Below, in pieces: positions 24,464 to 35,600 of a stretch of 64,000 bases of DNA (the first letter of the stretch is position 1; the number at the start of each line of letters is the position of its first letter). The notes beneath the pieces are model-generated. The model was given only the letters and a program-made list of their open reading frames with translations, ran no database searches and was not told the origin of the DNA. Source of the DNA: Liolophura sinensis (taxonomy: Eukaryota > Mollusca > Polyplacophora > Chitonida > Chitonidae); NCBI RefSeq assembly GCF_032854445.1, contig NC_088307.1, forward strand, positions 12,972,017 to 13,036,016, read 5' to 3'. Both the position numbers and the translations under genes were made by a program.

Positions 24464-24823
24464 GGATTTATGCAATTCTCTGTGTGTGTTTTCTGCGAAC
24501 GGAATATCAGATATATCAGTGTCAGCCTGTAAATCGAGCATCATTATATACCTATACTGAGCATCGATGGTAATTCAAGACCGGTGACATTTGAATTTTT
24601 ACACACAGGCGTGATAAGTTTATCTGAGTTCCAGACGACAACAGGTCACTCAAGTGATTGTATCTAGTGCTGGGATATGAGATTTAACGTTCCCAGAAGT
24701 TTACATACAGTATAAACTGGCAGATAAAAAAAGGGCCCCTGGCTAATAAACGATATTTACCTCTCTAAATTGTCCCCAGAACCAAAGGCCAAACCCTGGA
24801 TAACGGAATATAGTTTATTTATT

Positions 24824-25046
24824 TGATTGGTGTTTTACGGGATAATCAAGAATATTTTACTTATACGACGGTGGCCAGCATTGTTGTGAAAGGATATCGG
24901 GCTAAGCCAAGCAGAAACCCACGACCATCAGCAGTTTTCGACAGTCCTTCCCACGTTGGACAGGAGAGGAATTGACTTCAACTCATAGCGGTCACATTGG
25001 TGAGAGATTCCTGGGTCATTGCGCTGCACTAGCACGCTAACCACTG
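24824..25046 (-). mobile_element. tRNA-type SINE, near full length (family 1), diverged
   Basis: On the minus strand: head remnant with AGCGTGCTAGTGCAGCGCAA and TGACCCAGGAATCTCTCACC, box B-like GAGTTGAAGTC, body, and tail TATAAGTAAAATATTCTTGA, then an AAATAAATAAA end. Confidence 0.78.
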
Positions 25047-25054
25047 TCGTGTTT

Positions 25055-25195
25055 TAGCTGTTATGTGTGATCAGATGTCGGTTATGACATTGTCATGACT
25101 GATGTGTGATCAGATGTCAGTTATGATATTGTCGTCACCGATGTCGTGTTTAAGTTGTTGTGGGATCAGGTGCCAGTTATGACATTGTCGTCGCT
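25055..25195. repeat. Short tandem repeat, unit about 48-50 bp, about 3 units
   Basis: Units share TGTGATCAGATGTC, then GTTATGACATTGTC, then ACTGATGT. They directly adjoin the SINE to the left. Confidence 0.65.
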
Positions 25196-25799
25196 AATTT
25201 CATTTCAATAACTTCACCTCGAAATTTGCTTTCTTTTAAAGAATGCAGGACAGAAAATTAAAACACAAACCATATTATTGGAAAATAAATCCTGTCACCT
25301 CTGGTTTATCTACCTCTGTATGAGCACACTGAAAACAAAATCTGCACCGGAAGAAGAATACGCCCCCTTTACGTATACAGGTAACATTACGTCAATGTGA
25401 AGACGACAGGGCCACAAAAATATGTAAAGCATCTAAACTTATTATCTATTAAACTTAATAAAAAATTACAAAGAACTGTGATTTCAAGATTCCCACAGAA
25501 CACATCTTACCTGTACACACCTGTAAGTTTTACACCTTTAACACTTCACTATTTCTGCGGTGACTGAACAATGCGTTTTCTCGTGACGTAATTCGCTTTA
25601 TATAAGTGTGTCATCACCAGTATACGATTAGTTATCTCTAAACTATCTGCCAGAACGTCTGCGTAGCTATTCCCATTATCTGAAGTCAAAATTACATGAT
25701 GATTACGGCGTTTTGGGAAGGTTGGAATAGGAGAACTAACGTACTCTGTATACATGCTTTACATCGTGCCAAAAGTACAAACCCTGCAGAAGCAAGTTT

Positions 25800-26100
25800 C
25801 ATGAATATGCATGTTTGATGTCATGCCACTAATGCAAAGCCATGTACTTGTATGTTTGATGTCATGCCACTAATGCAAAGCCGTGTACTTGCATGTTTGA
25901 TGTCATGCCACTAATGCAAAGCCGTGTACTTGCATGTTTGATGTCGTGCCACTAATGCAAAGCCGTGTACTTGCATGTTTGACGTCATGCAACTAATAAT
26001 TAAATGCCAAACCTACATACACACATGCCACTAATACAAAGCCATTTAATTGTATTTGCATATTTGATGTTTTGCACTAATGCAAATCCATTTCATCCCT
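25800..26100. repeat. 41-bp tandem repeat, about 6-7 units
   Basis: The unit contains GCATGTTTGATGTCATGCCA then CTAATGCAAAGCCGTGTACT. The central four units are almost identical and the outer ones degenerate. Confidence 0.88.
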
Positions 26101-26941
26101 GTCAAGTCACAGATAGCAGCAATATTTAGACTACTGATACAAGGCATAACCCTAAGGGAGATAATTTGACAAGAGGTCGGATTTCACCGGTTTTATGGGA
26201 CCATTTGCCAACTATCACACTGTCGTCGCTGGAATCATTTGTATTGTGTAGTTGCGGAAACTAGTTTTATATATCATTTAATAGTTTTCATTTTGATTAC
26301 AGCTAAATATTCTGCAGTGTTTACCACATGAATCTGAATACATATCCTACAGGACAACCGCCTGCTGCCCTACCAGAAATTACATGTACAAATTCTGGCA
26401 CCTGACAACACCTAACAAAATAGTACTGTGGCAACTCCAACAAATGATTTAATAGTTAGGTTTGATTTAAACCATGTTCAAGAATAAATAGAAATGTGCC
26501 GAAAATCTCACACAACCCATCCTGCGCCCCTCTTCAGTAATTACAAAAAAAAAACAAAAAAAAAAAAAAACGTGCCAGAGCTTGACTTGACGTATTTGTC
26601 GTACTCTTGCCATGCAATGTGCCTCTAGATAAGTAATATCAAAACACATAAATCGGTCACAAGTATATGTTGTATTCTCCACCGACACAAGCATACGTCT
26701 CAGTGGTAATCTTTTACACTCATGTCGCTGTGAAGACGTATATGTCACAAAAAGCTATTCCAAAGCTAGGTTTCAAACGTTAGAACATAATGTAATGAAA
26801 AGTATTTGTGACTTTGTAACATTGTGCACCTTATCTGTACACTAAATACTCATACTTCACGGTTCTATGAAACTCCGGCCGTTGACAACGAAAGCAGATT
26901 TCTCTCTGAAACACCAATATCTGTGTCAGGGAGATGATATA

Positions 26942-26985
26942 ACCCCCCCCCACCCCCCCCCACCCCCGCCACACACACACACAGG
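26942..26985. repeat. Poly-C / CA low-complexity tract
   Basis: Runs of C interrupted by single A, followed by (CA)n. Confidence 0.9.
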
Positions 26986-27296
26986 CAAACAGTTGTCTCC
27001 CCTATTTTAATTTACACAATCACAGAACACAAACTGTCGTCACATACCTGTCGCGTCACAGGCCCTGTAGTATGAAGTACGGTGAAAAGGGATTTTTTTA
27101 ATCTATTATTAAAACAGTTGTTTTATTTACTTTGATGACTACTACAAAAGAAATGTTTGAATTGACAAGAGAGTAAATGCGTATTTTAAGACAGACACAA
27201 AGCTAAGGGGCTCACCTCGCTCTGAACATACGAACTACAACACTGAACTGCAGGCGAAGCTTGTGAATATTATTTAAATAATGTTTTATTTTGGGA

Positions 27297-27520
27297 TTAA
27301 CCAATGCGGTTACTGTGAGTTCAAATCCAGCTCATGCCTGGTTTCTTCTCTGGCCGTTAGTGGGATGGTCTGACACAGCAACCTGTGGATGGTTGTGGGT
27401 TTCCCCTATGCTCTGTCCGGTTTCCTCCAATCATAATGCTGGCCGTCATCGTATAAGTGAAATATTCTTAAGTAAGGCGTAAAACACCAAGTAAATGAAT
27501 AAATAAATAAATAAATTTTG
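27297..27520 (+). mobile_element. tRNA-type SINE lacking box A (family 1)
   Basis: Starts inside the head (ACCAATGCGGTTACTGTGAG), has box B GAGTTCAAATCC, the body, the tail TATAAGTGAAATATTCTTAAG and an (AAAT)n end. Confidence 0.82.
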
Positions 27521-27651
27521 GGATTACATCACAGCCATCATTCGATCATTCAAAAGTGAGAAAATTGTAAAAAGTTTCTCTGTTATGTCACAGTATCGCG
27601 GCATACGCTTAGTACAGATCACAGAGCGCGTCGTACCACAGTGTGGGCTCT

Positions 27652-27722
27652 GACCAGTTTCCTTCAACCATAATACTGGACGCCTTTATTTAAGTGAAAT
27701 ATTCTTAAATACGTCTTAAAAC
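27652..27722 (+). mobile_element. SINE tail fragment (family 1)
   Basis: Only the end of the body and the tail are kept (AACCATAATACTGGACGCC, TTAAGTGAAATATTCTTAAA), 130 bp downstream of a fuller copy. Confidence 0.65.
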
Positions 27723-28624
27723 TTGAATGGTGTTTTAAGCCATACCAATAATATTTCACAACATTCTGATAAGACATAAAAACGGGATGTTGTCCAAGAA
27801 AACGAGGTGAACAAATCAAAACTAGAGAGTGATGTGGAGTGAACTTCACGGTGCGTGTAACGTCATTGATTGCAAATGTACATAACGTTATATAATAACC
27901 GTCATACAGCACAGAGAGTAAAACAAACCCCGACGACACGTGATAGTTGGCAAATAGTCACACGTATCCAGTAAAATCAAGCTTTTTGTCAATTTACCCC
28001 AGTTATGGTTTTATTCTACCTGTAATTGTAAATGCTTAAATCGTAACAAATTACTTGACCCCTAGCACCATGGTTTCAGAAGAAAAAGGTAAAAAAAAGA
28101 GTAGTGAAGATAATTACAATTTATTGGGCGTCAATGATCACGTAGCATTTAAATTTATGTAATGGACATCTATGGTAAACGTTTGTACATATATACTACA
28201 AATAAAAAATAAAAAAAATTTTCAGTCGAAACCGAGCTTATGTAGTTGAACATTATGAATTTGAAAAAAGCGTAACTTCATTTTCTTTGCAAGAATAACA
28301 ACTTCAAACGTCTCCATGTGTAACTGTTGTTGTTGTTACGTGTAACTGGCTAAAGGCAGTTTTGGTAGTCAGTATGACTGATTTTACAGGCGACTGGTTA
28401 AAAAACAGACTATAGCTATAAATTTTGGACTAGGTGAGCAAGATGGATGTGAAATTTAATTGTCTCAAAAGATGTTTTCACAAGTAGTTGTTGTTACCTG
28501 CTGAATGATTAGAACTCAAGAAAATGAACACAAGAAAATTTGACTGGTACATTGTAAACAAGCGTTGCTATCGGCCGGCACATTCGTCCATGACTCCGTG
28601 TAGGTAAGGTGAAAAATGTAGCCA

Positions 28625-28755
28625 ACGCTTGAAGCTGTGCATTTCGCCTGGAAGCTGCGTACCTCACCTAAAAGTTGTGTTTCTCGCTTTGAACTAGTGT
28701 TCCTCGCCTGGAAGCTGTGTTCCTCGCCTGGAATCTGTGTCCCTCGCATGTTCGA
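28625..28755. repeat. 22-bp degenerate tandem repeat, about 6 units
   Basis: The unit resembles CTCGCCTGGAAGCTGTGTTC. The minus-strand open frame over it (28516-28779) owes its length to the repeat. Confidence 0.7.
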
Positions 28756-29639
28756 ATGTGGTACATGCAGCTTATCCAACGGGAATTGACCAGTGGGAAG
28801 ATTAGAATTTTTTCTCTAAAGCGTGATAATGGTTTGTGTCTGTGTTTGTCTTTTATTTGACCTTGCTGTGATTGTTGCTTAATGCTCAAAAATCACGACT
28901 TTTCCATTTCCGCTAAATACAATGGCGATTAGATTTATGGGAGAAGTGCCCGGGAAAAAACCCAGAGACATTTGGCAAGTTACCATTAGCCTACTGACGA
29001 ACATAACCACGTGCTACCTACAGATAAGAGGCCTTCAGTGAACGCTAGACTACTTAAATGCACAAGCAAGCGTCGTTGACAAAGTTTTTGCGATTACTGC
29101 ACTTCGTAAGAGTCGCTGTGCGAGTCGCGAGAGCGGTAGAATGCACACATACCCAGTTTATGGTCGGGTTCGAAGTGCATTTGTGGCCTTGTCTCATCGA
29201 CTTTATCACATATTTTGTGTTGTTTATTAACACAAAACACTGTTAAATGAAGGTATGGTTATTGTAAAGTCCATCCCATACCCAGACGAGAAAATAGTTT
29301 GTCTTAGTCTCTCCCTTTATTCAAAATAATCAGGACATGGGATGTAACTGTTACTATGTAACCTGTTCTTCGGGATCATCGGAAGGGGTTCAGCTTACAC
29401 CGCTGTCAGATTATCCCAAACTATATTTGTTTAATCTATGCAATGCAGATTTTAGTTTTGTAACAAGCAAAGACTTAGTTTTAGAGATACTAAAATTATC
29501 CAGTTTTCTATTATTTGTACGTGAATATTTTGGCATAACGGATTATAAGATGTGACATAAAGACACGTATGGTCTGAAAAGAGATGTATATTATTGACAA
29601 TATATTGATAATATCACTAGGTACATTGTTGACGAGTTA

Positions 29640-29830
29640 GCGTAATATCTTCTCATTGATTCTAGAATGTATTCCGTTATTTTAACATAATATTGTGTTC
29701 CATTCAACATAATATCCTGTTGAATTAATAAAATGTATGTGTTATAATTAACACAACAATCTGCTACAACAGCAGAATACATTCTGGCATCACTCAGACA
29801 ACAGACTTTCTGTTAAAATTAAAAAATTGA
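29640..29830. mobile_element. AT-rich foldback (MITE-like) element, degenerate
   Basis: The left arm contains TCTAGAATGTATTCCG and the right arm CAGAATACATTCTGGCATCA, inverted with respect to each other. The right flank CTCAGACAACAGACTTTCTG is the same as in the clearer copy at 31.1-31.3 kb. Confidence 0.5.
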
Positions 29831-29850
29831 TTGATGATTTTTACGTGAGG

Positions 29851-29942
29851 CGGTCTGTCAGCAACCTACAGAATGTTGTACATGTAGGTTTCCTCCGGGC
29901 TCTAGTGTCAATAATGCAGGCCGATGTCGCATAAGTGAATAA
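29851..29942 (+). mobile_element. SINE fragment (family 1)
   Basis: Body and tail remnants (GGTCTGTCAGCAACCTACAG, CCGATGTCGCATAAGTGAAT). Confidence 0.55.
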
Positions 29943-30442
29943 AAGTGGGCCGAGAATAGGAACCTGGGGAACACCCGAATTGTAATATAGTTCGGCTGAT
30001 CAATTCAATATCCAGGACATTTGCTCACTTTGGTGATACAAGCACCAAATTTGGTATATGTGATGTTCGTTCAGAAAGCCAGTTAGCCACCTCAGTTTTC
30101 AAAATGGAAACCTTTTCCCAAGAAGGTCTACATTTTTTGTTAAACGAAAATCTGCTTTTTCCGATAAATTTAACTGGGTGGTCAGATGATATTAATTCGT
30201 GTGTTAAATCAAATATGACAATAATAATAGTGGGCTCAGACAGAACCCTAGGGAACACCGAATGAAGTAGGAGTTTTTCTGATTTGCAGTCATGAATAAG
30301 ATCACAATTTAGTGTGTCGGTCATTTAGTCTTTAAGTCACAAGAATTCTCCTTATTTTAAACACGATTAGGAGCATAATTATACGCAAATATCTGAACGT
30401 AACAGGTTCAGACATAGTCTAGACAAGACAACAGTGAGATAA

Positions 30443-30930
30443 GTCTGTAATTGCTCCGGTCATGTATAATTATCTCTTTTGAATAGAAATAATATTGGCA
30501 CTCTTCCATTGGGACAGAAAAAGTTGTTTTGATACAACAGTGAATTGGGTCTGTAATTGCCACGGTCATGTATGATTATCGTTTTGGAATAGAAATAATA
30601 TTGGCACTCTTCCATTGGGACAGAAAAAAGTTGTTTTGATACAACAGTGAAATGGGTCTGTAACTGCCACGGTCATGTATGATTATCGTTTTGGAATAGA
30701 AATAATATTGGCACTCTTCCATTGGGACAGAAAAAAATTCTTTTGTCACAGCAGTGAAATAGGTCTGTAATTGCCACGGTCATGTATGATTACCACTTTT
30801 GAATAGAAATAATATTGGCAATCTTCCACTAGAACAGGAAAATTCCTTTAAACCAATTATAGTGATAATTATCACTTTTGAATAGAAGTAACATTGGCAA
30901 TCTTTCATTCGGACAGAAACAATTTGTTTT
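30443..30930. repeat. 107-bp tandem repeat, about 4-5 units
   Basis: Unit starts GTCTGTAATTGCCACGGTCA at about 30443, 30549, 30656 and 30763. The last unit is truncated and rearranged. It contains GAATAGAAATAATATTGGCA and CTTCCATTGGGACAG. Confidence 0.88.
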
Positions 30931-31084
30931 ATTAACAATACAGAACAGGCAGACGATTCCAGCCTAGCGCTTTGTTTATATCTAAGTTCTCATAAACTTC
31001 CGGTTCTGTGACTGTTAGTGGCGATGAGCAAATGCTAGGTTATCTCTCAGTTGGTGTATTAAGTGGAAGTATTCTACATTCCGA

Positions 31085-31312
31085 AAATTAATCTGTTAAT
31101 TTTAACACAAAATCTGTTGACTGAGTGATGCTAGAATGTATTCTGTTTGGTCTGCTAAATATAACTATTAATTATATTCTATTAATTCAACATAAAGGTT
31201 ATATTAGACTAACAGGATATTATGTGGAATATCACAGAATATTGTTTTATATTAACTGAATACATTATAGCATGGCTCAGACAACAGACTTTCTGCTAAA
31301 ATTAAGAGATTG
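31085..31312. mobile_element. Foldback / MITE-like element with long inverted termini
   Basis: Termini of about 60 bp are inverted: left CTGTTAATTTTAACAC, ATCTGTTGACTGAG, ATGCTAGAATGTATTC; right, read as reverse complement, CTCTTAATTTTAGCAG, GTCTGTTGTCTGAG, ATGCTATAATGTATTC. The centre is AT-rich, without coding capacity. Target duplications were not resolved. Confidence 0.6.
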
Positions 31313-32048
31313 TTTTTTTACAGGCTAATATCTTGGGAACTGCACGTGTATTTGACATAGGAGGAAAAAATGCAACTATACGATTCATTCTTTACTAATG
31401 AATTTCATAACGATTTTGCTGGCCAACATTAATTATATATATAGTTCTGGAGCTTGTAAAACATATCTTACTTCCCTCGGAATATATACATTATATCATG
31501 ATACTCAATATTATATATGTTATGTATTCGTTAATAGTTTTAATGAACCGATTTGTAATTTTCATCTGAACTCCTACTCCAAATAATAGTCATTTACATT
31601 TGTTACATCATCGTATTTTTTCTAAATACGTCCAAATTAAATCTGCTGTGTTTGATTATCGCATACTTAGGACAATGATCGCTACTGTAATAGACACTAA
31701 ACAACTTCTCTAGCAAATCAGACCGATTGGTATCCAAGTATGCTCCTTGATTGACAGCTCAATACCTGACCTCGCTTCAACACGTGAGGCCAGTAGGTCA
31801 TCATCGCCATATATGGAATCTGACCTTTTATCCACAGGTTACCATTTCCTAATACGGCACATTTTCTTTACCTTATGGGATAGTAATCGATTTGATTTGC
31901 CAGATAAGTGGTTTACATGTAATGTCCGCATCAGGCCTACATGTTCCTTTTAGGAGAAAAGTAGGCGTGGACTGGACGCATGAATGGCCGAACGTGTTGG
32001 ACAACGTAAGCAGAGGGGATGATATACCGTTCTATACTTAGAGTCCGA

Positions 32049-32623
32049 CTATGGTCCAGAGGTATTTAAAATATCACAGAGTGCTTGGGGAAGAGTAACC
32101 GAGGCGCCTGTTATTAAGCGAGCAGACGCTGATTTTACATCCGAAATCCAAACGTATGTAGCGAGTGGTTTAGACAGACCACTGACTGAATACATTATGT
32201 GGTTGTTGTCACAGTCCAGGACAGTTAGTGTCCGGTCCTTACAATTCAAATACAGGCCGAGGTGTTGAATTCCTGTATGAGGTCTCCATTGTTTATAGCT
32301 TTGGGTGACTTCGCCACCACAATCATTAGCATTGCACCTTATGCCATCGATGTGGTAATCCATGCTGACATACCATAACTCCAGGCCATAGGCAGGTACA
32401 CTGCAGCCCTCCTCTATAACACCTACATCGCATCTACAGCGACAGTCTGGGGATGTCGGCATAATCCAGACCTCCAACTCCCAATATTGACGTCCAGTCT
32501 TAAAACTACCGTTTGTGACAGCTTCACACCAGCCTGAGTTAGACGTCCAGTTCACCTCTATCATGGTGTCATTGCAAGTTATCTTTACATCGCCATCAGT
32601 CTCGGTGAAATTCAACACCGGTT
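32049..32623 (-). CDS. TRIM-C exon 6: SPRY/B30.2-like domain
   Basis: Acceptor GTTACAG, 2 bases plus 191 codons including the stop. Hallmarks: GRQYWELEV, CDVGVIEEG, LGLYLNCKDRTLTVLD. The end ALCDILNTSGP resembles the DMLNTT end of TRIM-B. Cys-rich stretch CRCRCDVG in the third strand. No PRY segment. Clearly diverged from the SPRY domains of TRIM-B and TRIM-D in the loops expected to contact ligand. Confidence 0.9.
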
Positions 32624-35600
32624 CTGTAACAAACAAGTAACAAGTATGAACATTAGCTTTTGTTCTGCAAAGTCGACCCAGTCGCTGCCAACAGTACATC
32701 TGTCTAACCTAGTCATATTACACTGACAACAACCCATGTGCCCCACTCAATACTTGTGTAGTGAAACCAGCGCTTCTTCCTCTCTCAGTGGTTGTATTCT
32801 GACAACAGCTCATTTGCTCCACTCAGTCGCTGTATACTGACAACAGCTCATTTGCTCCACTCAGTCGCTGTACACTGACAACAGCTCATTCGACCCATTC
32901 AGTGGCTGTATACTGAAAACAGCTCATTCTCCCCATTCATTCCCCGAAAACTGACAAGAGCTCATCTGCCCCACTCGGTCGCTAAGTACTGACAGCAGTT
33001 CATTTGCCTCACTCAGTCGCTGTATACTGACAACAGCTCATTTGTTCCATTCAGTCGCTGTATACTGATAACAGCTCATTCGCCCCATTCAGTCGCCGAA
33101 AACTGACGAGCTCATCTGCCCCACTCGGTCGCTAAGTACTGACAGCAGCTCATTTGCCTCGCTCAGTCGCTGTATATTGACAACAGCTCATTTGCTCCAT
33201 TCAGTCGCTGTATACTGATAACAGCGCATTCGCCCCATTCAGTCGTGGTATACTGACAACAGCTCATTCGCCCCATTCTGTCGCTGAAAACTGACAACAA
33301 CTCATCTGCCCCACTCAGTCGCTATGTACTGACAACAGTCCATCTCCCCACTCGGTCGGTATGTAGTGACAACAGCCCATCTCCCCATTCGATGGCAGTG
33401 TACCAACAACAACCCATCTGCCCTACCCACCCGTGCCACTGAATCATCGTGCACTGTCCATTAGCTGTCTCTGCAATCATCTTGTTACCCCAAGTGTTTA
33501 CCCCAAATGGCATTAGCCTGCCTCACTCAAGCCCATTTATTTACCTTAGATTTAAATTGTAACTGAAAAAATCCTTTCTAACCGTATAGTTAATCTTTCA
33601 TGATTTACTTAAACGGTCTGTATATTAACAAATAATAAGCGCCGTGGGGTTGCTTAAGAACTCTCATGTCGCTACTTTTCAGTAAACGGTGTGCTCTATG
33701 CTACGCGCACTGATGATGGCGAGAGAGAGAGAGAGGTTAAAACTTTCCCATCTGGTTTGGACTACACCACCCCTAATGCCCATACCAGGTGGTGTAGTTA
33801 TATTCAAACAACAAGAAACAGCTCTAGAAACAGTGTAACTATCTCCTAAAGCTTGCTCAGAGTAACAAAATTCGACGTTTATGTCCAGAAATAATTTCAT
33901 CTTTTATGATAATTTCCTAAAGCAGTCATTGTGTTAATACAAAGTGGAAATCCTCGCTTCTTCTCTTCTCTATTTTCTCCTGAATGTGACACATAGCCTC
34001 TAATCCTTTGTATCGGGCACATTTGACGTATGCCACGCAAGGTTCGAGCCCCAGTGGTCTCGTTCCGTAGCGCTGCATTGACACATAATCAGCGTGCGCC
34101 GGTCTTTATACTGCTAACAAAGGGCAAATACTCATTGCGTGACACGCTATCTAATAACTCTTTTTCCCAAACGTTGTCAAACAGTAGCCGAGCCTCTACC
34201 CACAAAATATATGATTCATACAGAAAATTAGAATAAATATTGCACGTAAATAAATGTCCAAATTAATCTGACAAACTATATCATGTTGCTTACAATATAT
34301 TTTCTAGAGCTAACTCGCCACAGCTATTGTTTTCGTGACAAACTTGGTAACTCTCGTCTGAAAAGAGTTATTAATCTGCGGGTCTTACAATCATTTGTCA
34401 TCTGTCCCCAACAGTTCCACTGCTTAAAGGAATCTGGCACAGCTGCCGTCTCGTCTTATACAAATATTACCGCAGTTAAAATTAACAAAATGACCGCACT
34501 TTGATTTTCTCAATGTGTAAGACTTTGTTGACATCTTCTCAATGCAACATCTCAAAGCTGCTCCTTAAACTTTATTTGGGGTACTTTATCGATGCAAATA
34601 TGCATTTTATTTAGTGCTATCTTTTCTTTTACGCTTTGAGTGTGGTTTTACTCTAGGTGAGGAAAACATGCATACTTGCGACGTATTCCTCAGCCATCAA
34701 AGTAATCAGTTGTCGGGGGACAACAGCATCAGAATTAACGGATTCCACTAATTTCTGGTTAATGTCTTCATGTCTCTTCAAACTGTCCGTGATGTCTGTT
34801 ACTTGGGCGTCAATGCTATGAGATAAAAGATAGCAAATGCAAAAACTTATCAACATCAGTGATACCCTAACAGTTTCACTACTTCTGTTTCCGAAAGCAA
34901 TTTAGTTTGTGTTAAAATGTTATTTTTAACCTTGATTTATGATTTTGGACTCCAGGCATTAAGTTAAATACACAACATGTATGTTGCCACAGTGAAAAAG
35001 TGTCAGTGAAAATATGTAGGTGAAAGAGTAAAATATAGTATGTACCTGTCGGTCAACTCCCTTGACCCCTGCAACAGATGATAAGCAGAAAATGGCACTG
35101 TATCTGGTCTAAGCAAATCTAAACACTTTGAATACAGATAGTTTGACATTACCTTTAAGTAATTCCTGCATATCTTACATATACATTGTTGTCAGACAAC
35201 GGAAAGTGTTCTTTGAGATGAATAGTTTGTGTATAATTTAAAAAATATAAACCACTGGGAAAACATTATGAACAAAACGCATTTAAGCAAAACGTTCATG
35301 TTCTTCTGCAGATAAAATTGTCAGTTTAAGGAAAGAAGTAGGTTTGTTGGCGCTGTTTGCAACTGTAACTTCTGTAGTGTGTGGATGTATAATTTGATCC
35401 CAATTATCGCAGTTTATGTTGAATGTTCAACATTAAGCATGGATTTTGGAACGTTTCACACGTAGTCTTCTTGACATTATCCTATATTTGATTTTTCTTT
35501 CTAACCCAATTTTATTTACTTATATTTGAAAGTTTGAAATGTGGTAAAACTTTGTTTCCAGATGTAAATATGAGGGAAGAATCATTCCCACCAGTCAAGC

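Larger units (their letters stand above)
24464..32048. other. Interval between TRIM-B and TRIM-C, no gene
   Basis: It holds SINE copies, four short tandem repeats, a mononucleotide C/CA tract, and two foldback-type elements, listed separately. The block 28220-28420 aligns with 7190-7400 upstream of TRIM-A. The remaining stretches (26105-26930, 27725-28220, 28760-29640, 31315-32048) show no exon or repeat that I can support. Several short open frames lack any domain or conserved splice context. Confidence 0.5.
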
